DNA of 64,000 bases. Source: Chitinophagaceae bacterium. GTDB taxonomy: Bacteria; Bacteroidota; Bacteroidia; Chitinophagales; Chitinophagaceae. Under the pieces are notes generated by a model, which saw only the letters and a program-made list of their open reading frames with translations, did no database searches and had not been told where the DNA came from. The stretch covers positions 1 to 64,000 of the forward strand of contig JADKKA010000022.1 of NCBI GenBank assembly GCA_016720745.1. Direction: 5' to 3'. Below, one piece after another: positions 1-8,398 of this stretch. How positions within the stretch are numbered: the first letter of the stretch is position 1; each line of letters starts with the position of its first letter. The translations under genes and the position numbers were made by a program.

Positions 1-1189
1 AAACGGGAAGCCATCCATTTCACCTCTAGTTTTTGCTTACTCTGATTGGTCAAATGGAAAACCCACTATATTGGGTCTGGTACTGGTTCTTTCTTCCTTC
101 CTTCAAAACACACATCCATGCCTACTGTGGTACTGAAAATAAGGAGAGATCACGGAATTTTTCAACAATTGACTTGTTCTGTTGAATCAGTGTGTCATGG
201 GTCTGTGAAATATTGCTGAGGGAGTTCTGGGCCTGCCATTTCTGGAACATCTAAACTGATAGGTCAGCAGGGCTGGAAATCGAAGAAGAGGGAACATAAC
301 TGCTCCTTGGTTTCCTCAAGCCACCTTAACAAGTTGCGGTTACCTCAGTGGCTCCGGATCTCCAGCAGGTAGCCGAATTTATTTTTTTATCGGCGCCTCC
401 AGTTGCAATCCGGTTCCAGGATACTGGGACAGCGCCGAACCAATTTAATTTCTTTGGTTTTCGGTATTGAATATCCAGCACACTGCTCATATTTCCATCT
501 CCGCGCTTTGCCCGGAATCCACCGTTGTAAAAGCTGATACTGGCGTAACCATTCTTCGGTTTGATAAAACTCAATCTTTCCTGCTGACCGCTTGGGACGA
601 GGTACGGAATAAAGATTTCAATGTCATTCAAGGCATAATTCCGGTTCTCATCATAACTGCCAACTCTTGGAATACTGAGAAGCGAGTTCATTGTTGATCC
701 TACAAACAGTTTTAATCAGGCTTTCCAATCCTCTCACAGCGGAGGTTGAAACGAAATGGTTTTGGGGATGAGTTTGACCGAGCCGGGTTCCCGGCGTTCC
801 CGCGGATCGGTGACGATGACTCCTTCCAGGTTTTCTCTCTCCTCGAGACGGATGCTGATGACTTCTTCTTCATTTTCATCCAGCATGAAATTTTTCTGTT
901 CCGTGTCCCAGCCAGCATAACTAAACACCAGGGCAAAAGCTTTATCAACCGAACCCTGATCTCTGAAATAACCGGAATCATTACTGAGATAGCCTTTGAC
1001 TTACCAAGGATGATAATTGGAACTCTGGAGAGGCGGCGTCCTTTCATCCAGCACTTTGCCGGATGATAAGCTGACTTTCGCTTTTTCAGCTGGCGGGTTT
1101 TGGGAACAACTGATAACAGTGATGAACAGGAGAAACGCAGTCAGCGAGATTCGGCGGCAGCGTCTTTCATACAAGAGTTGATATGCCAA
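1..1189 (-). pseudogene. TonB-dependent outer-membrane receptor, N-terminal part, heavily frameshifted
   Basis: Reverse-strand frames read in order give a signal peptide (near 1189), a carboxypeptidase-regulatory-like domain (SSGKVLDERTPP, then IIILGKSK, then FSYAGWDTEQKNFMLDENEE), a linker with a GVIVTDPRERRE motif, and the plug domain (SYDENRNYALNDIEIF, SGQQERLSFI, FYNGGFRAK, MSSVLDIQYRKP). Barrel-start pieces such as NQYQTQYSGFS lie near the window edge. This order is typical of SusC/RagA-like TonB receptors of Bacteroidota, which import large substrates across the outer membrane. The frame changes roughly every 50-150 bases, far more often than in any other gene here, so this is either a true pseudogene or a low-quality contig end. 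The 3' part lies outside the window. The family call is firm; functionality is unlikely as written. Confidence 0.75.
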
Positions 1190-1236
1190 GATAACGAAGG
1201 TTTGAGGGAGGGAAGGTCAATTTCTTTTGTCAGTGG

Positions 1237-1275
1237 AATATCGCTAAAAGCGATATTGCAGTCGTGCGGGACTGC
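1237..1275. repeat. Two adjacent perfect palindromes upstream of the TonB receptor
   Basis: AATATCGCT at 1237-1245 pairs with AGCGATATT at 1249-1257 (9 bp, 3-nt loop). It is followed directly by GCAGTC at 1258-1263 pairing with GACTGC at 1270-1275. The pair sits in the gap between the receptor (minus strand) and the upstream lipoprotein. It could be a folded leader, a protein-binding site or a small dispersed palindrome. No function can be assigned from sequence. Confidence 0.5.
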
Positions 1276-1399
1276 AAGTCCAGCACAGCAGGTTGTAGCC
1301 ACAAGGCACATAGAAACGAATGTTTGGGGGAGTTTTATTTACTTAGTGCCTTTGTCCAAAGGACTCTTCGAGCGTCTTTGTGGCAACTACTATCATCAT

Positions 1400-1860
1400 C
1401 TACCCCATCCCGCCTTTACTTTTCAGATAAAACCGGAAGTAGTCCTCGGTGAGCGTCTCCTGTTGATTGATCGTTACAACTGGTATACGGTTGATACATC
1501 CGTCGCGTCTGGGTTTAAAAGAGAATGTTTGATAAAGCGTTCTTCTTCCTGGATTTTGGGTGATATTGATAAATCCTTCCGGCTAGGGGTAACACAATTT
1601 CATAGTCATAGGAACTCCTGAGCAGGCCATCTCCATTCACGGAAGTCATGGTCAGCGTATCATTGCTCCTGCTGAACCCTGCTGTTACAAAAACGCTGTC
1701 GATCTTTTGGGAAAATTGTGATCCCAGGGTGTATTTCCGTAGTATAATTTGATTGGATTCGGGATCGCTGAAGCCAATCAACCCAAATTGCAGATTTCCT
1801 GGCGCAGGTGTTGATCCACAACCAATGCCCAGTACAAGGAGGACGGTAAAAGGATATGAT
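1400..1860 (-). CDS. Small predicted lipoprotein, frameshifted
   Basis: The reverse strand encodes a hydrophobic start ending in a lipobox-like LGIGC followed by GSTPAPGN, then LIGFSDPESNQIILRKYTLG, a Ser/Thr-rich stretch (SNDTLTMTSVNG) and SYDYEIVLPLAGRIYQ. After a frame change near 1560 it ends in INRIPVVTINQQETLTEDYF and a stop at 1400-1402. The layout resembles short Bacteroidota lipoproteins of about 140 aa with a C-terminal cysteine-asparagine motif. No ATG is visible just upstream, so the start is not fixed; another indel near 1860 is likely. It is probably anchored in the outer membrane or periplasm. Function unknown. Confidence 0.5.
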
Positions 1861-1900
1861 GTATTTGTACTTTCAATCGCACTTTATAATGGTCAGCCGC

Positions 1901-2544
1901 TTACAATTGTTTCAACTGATGGATGGGCTGATCGGGTCTGCTGATTTGAATACCGTATTCCCGGCCACTAATACATGGGCACCGGCTTCCATAATCGAAG
2001 CGGCATTTTCCAGGGTCACCCCGCCATCAATTTCAATTTGTACACCCAGGTTTTTTTCATCAATCATCCGGCGGAGTTGCCGGATCTTATCCAAAGTGTA
2101 AGGAATGAATTTTTGCCCGCCGAAACCAGGGTTCACACTCATCAGGCAAACAAGGTCAATATCATGGAGGATATCACTTAAGGAAGAAACAGGAGTATGC
2201 GGATTCAGCGCCACACCGGCCTTCATACCCAGACTTTTAATCTGCTGCACATTGCGGTGCAGATGACGGCAGGCTTCGATATGAACAGTCAGGATATCTG
2301 CACCTGCTTTTTTGAACTGTTCAGCATATTTTTCCGGCTCCTCAATCATCAGGTGAACGTCACAGGTCTTGGTTGTTGTTTTCCGGATAAACTCAATAAT
2401 CATCGGACCGAAACTGATATTGGGAACAAAACGGCCATCCATTACATCCAGGTGGAACCAGTCGGCCTCACTTTCGTTCAGCATCTGCATTCAGACTGTA
2501 ATTCAGAAAATCGGCTGCCAGCAGGAAGGGGCTACAATGGACAT
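1901..2544 (-). CDS. rpe: Ribulose-phosphate 3-epimerase (frameshifted at both ends)
   Basis: This enzyme interconverts ribulose 5-phosphate and xylulose 5-phosphate in the pentose phosphate pathway. The central frame shows the metal and active-site motifs FHLDVMDGRFVPN, DVHLMIEEPEKY, MSVNPGFGGQKF, EIDGGVTLEN and AGNTVFKSADP of the TIM-barrel family. The expected N-terminus MSIVAPSLLAADF starts at 2544 but needs one C restored in a CC run, then single bases restored in TT and AA runs before LNESEADW. The C-terminus needs one C restored after KSADP to read QPIHQLKQL and stop at 1901-1903. With those bases back the length is about 215 aa, normal for the family. The reading breaks all look like homopolymer deletions, so the gene is probably intact in the organism. 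Confidence 0.9.
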
Positions 2545-2603
2545 GCAGGGGGAGGTTTGCGGTGAAAGATAAGAAGAATAGTAATTAGAATTAGGTATTA
2601 GTT

Positions 2604-2645
2604 ATTGGGTATTACCATTCATTTAGCCAATATCTAATACCCAAT
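2604..2645. repeat. 11-bp inverted repeat between rpe and the TPR gene
   Basis: ATTGGGTATTA at 2604-2614 is matched exactly by TAATACCCAAT at 2635-2645 across a 20-nt loop, inside an AT-rich stretch of TAATACC-type direct repeats. Similar TAATACC/AATACCC runs recur at about 55,430-55,520. It lies just after the TPR gene's stop, so it may act as a terminator-like hairpin or simply belong to a dispersed low-complexity family. Confidence 0.4.
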
Positions 2646-2661
2646 ACCCAATCACAATTTC

Positions 2662-3650
2662 TCAGCAGCCCTTTGCCTCCTTCATCGACTTATCCAACTC
2701 GTAAGCCCGCAGGTAATTCACTTTTGCTTCTTCCTTTTTACCAAGGGCTTCCTGGCATTTGGCGATCCAGTAATAGGCACTCAGGAAAGAGGGGGAGATG
2801 GTGAGGGCCAAGTTGAAGACGGCCAGGGCCTCTTCGTATTTTCTTCATGTCATAAAGCAGGCTGCCCTTTTTCAATATATCCATCCAGGAAATAATAATC
2901 GTGTTTGATGGCTTCATCGAAAGCGGAGAGCGCCTTTGCTTTATCGTTGAGGTTGGAATAATAGATGCCCTTGCAATAATAAGGTTCGGCATGACGGCCT
3001 TCTGTATCGGCTTTGATCAGGAGTCGCACAATGACAATACACGGAATTTTTTGGGCCCAGCATATCGAAGGCCAGGATATAGTTCAGTTCCACATCAAAA
3101 GGAGCCAGTTGATAAGCTTTTCCCAGAGAATGGTGGCTTCAGCTGTTTGATTGTCTTTATCCAGCAGATCGGCTTTAAGTTTGATCACATCAGCCAGATC
3201 TGGTTTTTGGGAAAGGATTTCCATCACAAATGGCCAGTGCTTCTTTTGTTTTACTGGTAGCAGTATAGCCCTGGCCAGACTGAGGCGGAGAAGATAACTG
3301 CGTGGTAGTTCCTTTAATGCCTCCTGAAAAAAGAGAATGGCTGAATCAGCCTGTTTATCCAGCAGGAGTGTGCTGATCCCCAGGGCATATCTTTCTTCTT
3401 TCTTAATGGACCAGGCTTTTTGAAAATCAGCCAGGGCCGGTTCGGGAAAATTATTGGTATTGAGCAGTACGGCCCTGCGGAATAGTAAGCGGTCATTGCC
3501 GGGATCTTTTTTGATACTGTCCGTGATCGCCTCAAAAGGCTTTTGGCGGAAGATTTCACCATAGGGGGAGTCACTGCTATTATCATTACAGCTGATGATT
3601 ATAGTCATCGTAAAGGCCGTCAGGGCAAATATTTTTGCTAAATATTTCAT
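2662..3650 (-). CDS. TPR-repeat lipoprotein (frameshifted in the C-terminal half)
   Basis: Translation from ATG at 3650 gives MKYLAKIFALTAF, a lipobox near IIISCND, then helical repeats (NDRLLFRRAVLLN, PALADFQKAWSI, DSAILFFQEALKELP). After frame changes near 3110-2860 it continues with AFDEAIKHDYYFLDGYIEKG and AYYWIAKCQEALGKKEEAKVN, ending EAKGC at 2662. About eight tetratricopeptide repeats are visible, a protein-protein interaction fold. The rebuilt length is about 330 aa. It precedes rpe on the same strand, but the 117-nt gap with an inverted repeat argues against tight co-translation. Partner unknown. Confidence 0.7.
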
Positions 3651-3743
3651 CAATTGAGGGGGTTTGAACAGGTATGACAATCCCCTGACAAACAGGGTGG
3701 CCGGCAAAAATACCTTTGCAGCCGCTGAAATAAACGAAAACCA

Positions 3744-4772
3744 ATGAAAAAAGTATCATTCCCTTTCTGGGTATGCTCAGTATCCTGGCTGCCTGTAACA
3801 ACAGTTCCAAAATTGAAAAGGCGGCTACCCCTGCTACAGACTCACTCCGGTACCCTGAAGAATCCCATTTTAAGAATATCCAGCAGCTAACTTATGGTGG
3901 GGATAATGCAGAAGCTTACTGGAGCTTTGATGGCAAAATGCTGGTGTTTCAGCGCACCAATCCCAAAGACGGCATTCCCTGTGATCAGATATTTATTGGC
4001 AAATTTTTTACAAAGGATAATAAGCATGTGATTTATGCCTCCACCCATCTGGGAAGTGAAGCCTGCCCGCCCACACCTGATCGTGCCAAATACGGCAATA
4101 AATATATCTGGCCGCTGTACAGCAGTTTCGACATTTTCATGGCGGATCTCGATGGTAAGATTGTAAAACAGCTGACGAATTCAAAAGGATATGATGCAGA
4201 AGCCACTTTATCACCCGATGGAAAGAAAATGATCTACACCAGTACCAAGGACGGGGATATAGAACTCTACATCATGGACCTGGAAAATGGCAGCGAAAAA
4301 CGCATCACCAATACACTTGGCTATGATGGTGGTGCCTGGTTTAGTCCGGATGGCACCAAACTCATCTGGAGGGCCAGTCGCCCCAAGACAGAAGTTGAAA
4401 TCAAGGGAATACAAAGACCTTCTTTCTGAAAACCTGGTAGCCCCCACCAATATGGAAGTATGGGTGTCGAATGCAGATGGCAGCAATGCCCGGCAGATCA
4501 CATCTTACGGACAGGCTAACTGGGCTCCCGCCTTATGCCCGACAGTAAAAGGATCATCTTTGCTTCCAACCACGAATACAAAAGAGGCTTTCCTTTTAAT
4601 TTGTATACCATCAATGAAGATGGCACAAACCTGCAGAAAAATTTCCCGCGACAAGGGTTTTGATGCTTTCCCGATGTTCTCGCCTAATGGCAAGAAGATT
4701 ATCTTTTGCAGCAACCGCAATAATGGAGGCACCCGGGATACCAATGTGTTTTTGGCTGATTGGGTGGAATAA
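3744..4772 (+). CDS. TolB-like WD40-type (PD40) propeller lipoprotein (frameshifted)
   Basis: Start ATG at 3744 gives MKKSIIPFLGMLSILAAC once a single A is restored in the A-run after the start, so it is a lipoprotein. PD40 beta-propeller blades follow: YWSFDGKMLVFQR, AEATLSPDGKKMIYTSTKDGD, GGAWFSPDGTKLIWRAS, MFSPNGKKIIFCSNRNNGGTR. The frame changes near 4410 (one extra G in AAGGGAATAC) and again near 4540. Rebuilt length is about 340 aa. Proteins of this type are periplasmic or surface beta-propellers related to TolB and the DPP-IV N-terminal domain. No peptidase domain follows, so it is a stand-alone propeller. Substrate unknown. Confidence 0.75.
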
Positions 4773-4870
4773 GGCAGATATGGCAGGGTAAAAAAATTAA
4801 ACGAATCAGGTAGGGCATTTCATTTATGCCCTACCTTTATTTTTTAAACCCCTCACCAAAATCTGCTTTT

Positions 4871-5337
4871 ATGTATAACGGAATGCTTCACCTGCACAGT
4901 TTCCTTCGCTGGGTCATCCTGATTTTATTACTGGTTGCAGTGTATCGCCATTTTGTAAGCCGGCACCAGGCCTTTACCGCAGGTCATCGCAAAACCGGTT
5001 TATTCCTCATGATTACAGGCGATTTAATGTTGCTGGTGGGTTTATACCAGTGGTTCACCGGACCCTGGGGTTTAAAAAGTATCCAGGCCAATGGGTTCGG
5101 GAATGTGATGAAAAATCCCGGCCTTCGTTTCTTTGCCGTAGAACATACCATCGGTATGCTGGCCGCCATCATCCTGATCCATATGGGTTATGCGTATGGC
5201 AAACAAAATGTGCCGGATGAAAGAAAACACAAACGTTCCTGCTTTATTTTGGACTTGCTTTATTAATCATCCTCATCTCCATTCCATGGCCTTTCCGGGC
5301 AGTAGGGGCGGGGAGGGCTTGGTTCCCGGGGATGTGA
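4871..5337 (+). CDS. Cytochrome b-like four-helix membrane protein (frameshift near C-terminus)
   Basis: Start ATG at 4871 (MYNGMLHLHSFLRW) is preferred over the upstream ATG because homologous Bacteroidota proteins start with this HLHSFLRW motif. Four hydrophobic helices follow: WVILILLLVAVYRHF, LFLMITGDLMLLVGLYQWF, FFAVEHTIGMLAAIILIHMGY, and, after a one-base shift near 5250, LALLIILISIPWPFR, ending AWFPGM at 5337. His residues in the first and third helices (HLHSFLRW, AVEHTIGM) could bind haem, which is why the family is often labelled cytochrome B; that is inferred. Length about 155 aa. The stop abuts the AGTC repeat array. Confidence 0.65.
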
Positions 5338-5339
5338 GC

Positions 5340-5470
5340 AGTCGGCAGTCGACAGTCAGCAGTCGACAGTCAGCAGTCGACAGTCAGCAGTCGACAGTCA
5401 GCAGTCGACAGTCAGCAGTCGACAGTCTAACAGTAATCAGTCTATCAGTCTATCAGTTTATCAGTCAACA
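5340..5470. repeat. AGTC heptad tandem array (12 perfect-period heptads plus degenerate tail)
   Basis: From 5340 the sequence runs as AGTCGGC, AGTCGAC, AGTCAGC, AGTCGAC and so on with exact period 7 (alternating pair period 14) for twelve units to 5423. It then decays to 7- and 8-base units (AGTCTAAC, AGTAATC, AGTCTATC, AGTTTATC) until about 5470. It fills the gap after the cytochrome b-like gene. No spacers alternate with the repeats, so it is not CRISPR. Related arrays occur near 6061, 55230, 56683, 59935 and 63037. Confidence 0.85.
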
Positions 5471-5557
5471 GTTTTTACTAACAGGAGTTGTTGAAAAAAC
5501 AGGGGATCGACTAATTTATATTCCTTTCGACTAATAGTAAGGACTAATGACTCCAGA

Positions 5558-5989
5558 CTAATGACTGTTCTTCATTTCTCTGTAAAATATCTTCCCCACA
5601 ATCTTCCATCCTTCCTTTGTCTTCAGCAGGCTCATGATATCATGAAAGTAGAAGGTAGAATATTCGATGGTGAGTTTGGCAACAGCGGCATTGCCATAAA
5701 CTTCAACCGATTCAATTTTTGTTTTGCGGTCTGATTTTTTCAGGGTATGCCGGGTGCGTGCCATGAAATCACTGAGTGCTACCACCACCAGGGTATCGTT
5801 GCGCATGTATTGCATCTGTCCGGACGGACTAAAGGCTTTGGAGAACATAATGCTATCGCCATTGGTTCCTCCGTCGAGATAATAATTACAAACGGTTTTG
5901 ATGGCTTCTGTTTCCTCTTCCTTTGTCTGGGCGCCGGACAACAGGCTAAGGGATAAACAGCAACCGAAAAGAAGTATGAATTTTTTCAT
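5558..5989 (-). CDS. Secreted NTF2-like (lumazine-binding-like) protein
   Basis: 143 aa beginning MKKFILLFGCCLSLSLLSGAQ, a Sec signal peptide cleaved near SGAQ. The mature part EEETEAIKTVCNYYLDGGTNGD..FSKAFSPSGQMQYMRND, then AVAKLTIEYSTFYFHDIMSL and KTKEGWKIVGKIFYRE, matches the SnoaL/NTF2-like superfamily, Lumazine_bd_2 type: an alpha+beta cone fold with DGW/EGWKIV near the C-terminus. These are small periplasmic proteins, usually with no known reaction. It is intact, unlike its neighbours, and stands alone with repeats on both sides. Confidence 0.75.
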   Translation of the reverse strand: MKKFILLFGCCLSLSLLSGAQTKEEETEAIKTVCNYYLDGGTNGDSIMFSKAFSPSGQMQYMRNDTLVVVALSDFMARTRHTLKKSDRKTKIESVEVYGNAAVAKLTIEYSTFYFHDIMSLLKTKEGWKIVGKIFYREMKNSH

Positions 5990-6060
5990 GGCAATTTATT
6001 TTCCGGTAATGTATGGAGGGAAATTAATTTGGCAAGGTTATTTTACAGGAGCGGCTGGTA

Positions 6061-6222
6061 CAGTCGTTAGTCGCTAGTCTTTAGCCCTTACTTTTTGTCG
6101 GTAGGTAAATAAATTTAGCCATTGTCCTTTTTAAGGATATGGCATCTTAGAACTGACTAACGACTTCTTTTCCCCTTTAGGGGATAGGGTGACTATTGAC
6201 TAAAGACTATCGACTAAAGACT
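6061..6222. repeat. Pair of AGTC heptad arrays in opposite orientations
   Basis: The plus strand carries AGTCGTT, AGTCGCT, AGTCTTT at 6062-6082. About 70-130 bases further on, the complementary orientation appears (GACTAACGACTT near 6153, then GACTATTGACTAAAGACTATCG, split here by position, at about 6191-6214). TTAGTCGCTAGTCTTTAG and the reverse complement of the right arm differ at one base, so the two could pair into a long hairpin. The right arm overlaps the 3' end of the phosphodiesterase gene. The gap 5990-6213 contains no other feature. Confidence 0.6.
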
Positions 6223-6710
6223 TCTCCCTCCCAGCTCAATCACCTCACAATCCCGCATATTACTCCCGTCAATCACAAACCGGATCAGGGTGCGCACTTT
6301 ATGCCAGCCCTGTTTACGGCGGCGCCGGGATTCATGTGGAGACAGCTGATCTTTTCATCATAGATCACTTTTAAAATATGGGAATGACCACTGATAAATA
6401 ATAAAGGCTGGTGGATGGCAAGTTCTTTTCTTGTCTCCGGATTGTATTTGGGAGGAGATCCGCCAATATGCCGCATCATCACTTTTACTCCTTCGCAGGT
6501 AAAGACCAGTTGTTCCGGGAACTCATGACGGATGGAAGCATCATCAATATTACCATACACGCCTTTGAGCGGTTTGAAAGATTGCAGTTGTTCTGCTACG
6601 GCAGGCCCAAAATCACCGGCATGCCAGACCTCATCGCAGTGGGCAAAATGCCGGAAAACTGCTTCATCCAGAAAACCATGGGTGTCGGAAATCAGGCCGA
6701 TACGGGTCAT
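6214..6710 (-). CDS. YfcE/MJ0936-type metallophosphoesterase (frameshift near C-terminus)
   Basis: From ATG at 6710 the protein reads MTRIGLISDTHG (metal-binding D-x-H), VWHAGDFG (GD), GVYGNIDD (GNxD), and FISGHSHILK (GHxH), the signature of calcineurin-like phosphoesterases of the YfcE family, which hydrolyse phosphodiesters with two metal ions in the cytoplasm. After NPGAAVNRAG a one-base shift (near 6330) restores HKVRTLIRFVIDG and GSNMRDCEVIELGGR, ending at 6214. Rebuilt length about 165 aa is normal. An upstream in-frame extension to 6800 has no family similarity, so 6710 is chosen as start. Confidence 0.85.
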
Positions 6711-6805
6711 GGGATAAAGATAATTCAAATAGGGGCTGTTATGATCCTGTTGTAATGAACTAAATTGTGTATTGTGGGTCCTATTCAATCCTCCCCGCAC
6801 TTGCT

Positions 6806-7603
6806 ATGTTCAAATCCCTCCATCCCGCTTTGAAGGTTACCTTGTATTGCATTGCCTTCACCGGAATATACCTGCTCGCTTACTTTATCAAAGCGCCCGT
6901 TTACAATGAATATGAAAAACTGCCCCATGCTATAATCGGGGTGCTGGTGGCTTTGTTGCTCACCTGGTTGTTTTTAAAAGCAGATGGAAAGACCTTTAAG
7001 CAGATCGGTTTGTTTTGGGAGGGCTCACAGACTTTGTTGCGTTTTGTCCGCGGGGTATTGATAGGGATTTTATTAATGGGCGCAATGACACTGGCTGTGA
7101 TCTTTTTCTCCTGCTTCCGGATCGTCCTCAATCCGGGTAGTACGATCCCTGGTTTTTTATGGGCTAGTTTATCTTTATTGCCATTGGCCTTTATGGAGGA
7201 ATTTGCTTTTCGTGCCTATCCGCTGGAAACCCTGAAGGCAAAATCAGGGATCCGCATCACCATCTTTCTCACTGCTTTTTTATTCGGGGCCTATCATCTC
7301 GCCAATGGCTGGACATTGCAGGATTCCTTTCTCGGTGCCGGGGTCTGGGGCATCATTTTCGGGTTGGCCGCGCTTTGGTCGGGTGGTATTGCCCTGCCCA
7401 CGGGCTTGCATTATGCCGTGAATCTCACAACATCGGCCTTTACGGTCAGCACCGGTTCTTACCAGCTCTTCTTACTCAAAAGCGCTGATGGCCAGAGTCT
7501 GGAAAACTACCAGGGCAGTCAGCTCGAAGTCTTATTGCCCGCTGTTTGTTTGCTGTTGACCGGACTTGCGGCCATGGAATGGTACCGGCGCAAAAAAGCC
7601 TGA
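6806..7603 (+). CDS. CPBP-family intramembrane glutamic endopeptidase (Abi/CAAX-like), copy 1
   Basis: Start ATG at 6806 (MFKSLHPALK). The 265-aa protein has about eight hydrophobic segments and all three CPBP motifs: EEFAFR (Glu131-Glu132, Arg136), FGAYHLANG (His164) and GLHYAVN. Members cleave membrane substrates or process peptides; some mature prenylated proteins, others confer bacteriocin immunity. The actual substrate here is not inferable. A close paralogue with the same start (PKPLHPILK) and motifs is at 48248-49054, about 40 kb away. Transcribed divergently from the phosphodiesterase with a 95-nt gap holding both promoters. Confidence 0.85.
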   Translation: MFKSLHPALKVTLYCIAFTGIYLLAYFIKAPVYNEYEKLPHAIIGVLVALLLTWLFLKADGKTFKQIGLFWEGSQTLLRFVRGVLIGILLMGAMTLAVIFFSCFRIVLNPGSTIPGFLWASLSLLPLAFMEEFAFRAYPLETLKAKSGIRITIFLTAFLFGAYHLANGWTLQDSFLGAGVWGIIFGLAALWSGGIALPTGLHYAVNLTTSAFTVSTGSYQLFLLKSADGQSLENYQGSQLEVLLPAVCLLLTGLAAMEWYRRKKA

Positions 7604-7704
7604 GTGCCCTCCTTTTTTTTATCGCCTATTCATTACGGTTAGCCGTAAATGCCTTTCAGTTGCATTGATTCTCAATTCCTTTTTAGGTCCGTTACCCCGT
7701 TTAC

Positions 7705-7892
7705 AATAAATACCAGTCGTGGTATAGGGCGGAAGGGGAGGGAGGGGTAAATTGGGTGATAAATACTTATAAGCGATTATAAACGTGTAGAAACTGGTAT
7801 TGACGAAATGCAAGAAGGAGTTTGTTTTTGGGTCGAGCTTGAGCGATAGGGAGGAAGAGAGGGAAGTTTCGTATATTTTTGAGTTGTGCGTA
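7705..7892 (+). other. Conserved non-coding leader, copy A
   Basis: This stretch aligns with 52771-52969. Shared marks in order: ATACC/GGTAT mini-hairpin (7710-7714 and 7721-7725), a G-rich GGGTAAATTGGG-like block, ACGAAATG (7803-7810), GTTTCGTATATT (7866-7877) and a terminal GTTGTGCGTA half-site (7883-7892). The start of the following low-GC gene lies 236 nt from the ATACC box here and 230 nt in copy B. The rest of the gap 7604-7945 holds a 6-bp hairpin (TTACGG/CCGTAA, 7633-7648) and nothing else seen. It may be a promoter/leader or a recombination platform. Confidence 0.6.
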
Positions 7893-7945
7893 ATTAAATT
7901 GTGACACACTTCAATTATCAAAGTAGACTTTAAGCTATTTTAAAA

Positions 7946-8377
7946 TTGACAGAGAAAATTATTGATATTGAAAACGGGCACTTACGATTTGAAAATGGGT
8001 TTACCGTTTCCTCACAAACGATACAAGAAGAAATTGTTCAATACTTCGGACAAGAAAATGTTAGTATTAATGATATAAAAACAGGCTGGAAACATTGTTC
8101 AGTTCGGAACATCAAAATAAATGACACTTACTTTATCATCACATTTTACTTTGACAATGATATTTTAAAAAAACTTGACTTTATTATTAGCGACAAACTT
8201 ATTGTTGATGGATCGTGGGATGGCTGGAGTGAAAAGAAAGAATTACAAAACCAAGATTATTACGACAATTGGTTGACAAAAGAAATCGGCAGTAATAGAC
8301 AATTTGTTTGGGGGACAATTAATTCGTTTTATGACAGCAAAGGAGGATTTTCAAGTATTGTTTTAGAATATAAATAG
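7946..8377 (+). CDS. Hypothetical low-GC protein in a cassette-like unit
   Basis: 143 aa, starting at TTG (TEKIIDIENGHLRFENG); no ATG is available in frame. The sequence (SVRNIKINDTYFIITFYFDND, split by position; then DGSWDGWSEKKELQNQDYYDNWL) is soluble alpha/beta with many Asp, Asn and Trp, like many small cargo or immunity-type proteins of accessory regions, but I do not recognise the family. AT content is clearly higher than in neighbours. It lies between exact 10-bp inverted half-sites, GTTGTGCGTA (7883) and TACGCACAAC (8399), which marks it as a possible transferred cassette. Confidence 0.6.
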   Translation: MTEKIIDIENGHLRFENGFTVSSQTIQEEIVQYFGQENVSINDIKTGWKHCSVRNIKINDTYFIITFYFDNDILKKLDFIISDKLIVDGSWDGWSEKKELQNQDYYDNWLTKEIGSNRQFVWGTINSFYDSKGGFSSIVLEYK

Positions 8378-8398
8378 CTTCTTACCTGCAGAATTGAC

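Noticed and set aside
1100..1621. Plus-strand 173-codon reading frame
   Set aside because: It crosses the receptor N-terminus, the palindromes and the lipoprotein on the opposite strand and has no protein-like pattern.
5340..5470. Possible CRISPR array
   Set aside because: The repeat is a continuous period-7/14 tandem with no unique spacers, and no cas gene is nearby.
7619..7921. Reverse-strand 100-codon reading frame, with a similar peptide on the reverse strand at 52753-52983
   Set aside because: Both lie over the conserved non-coding leader; the peptides are low-complexity (Pro, Tyr, Leu) and their similarity is explained by DNA conservation. A coding role cannot be fully excluded.
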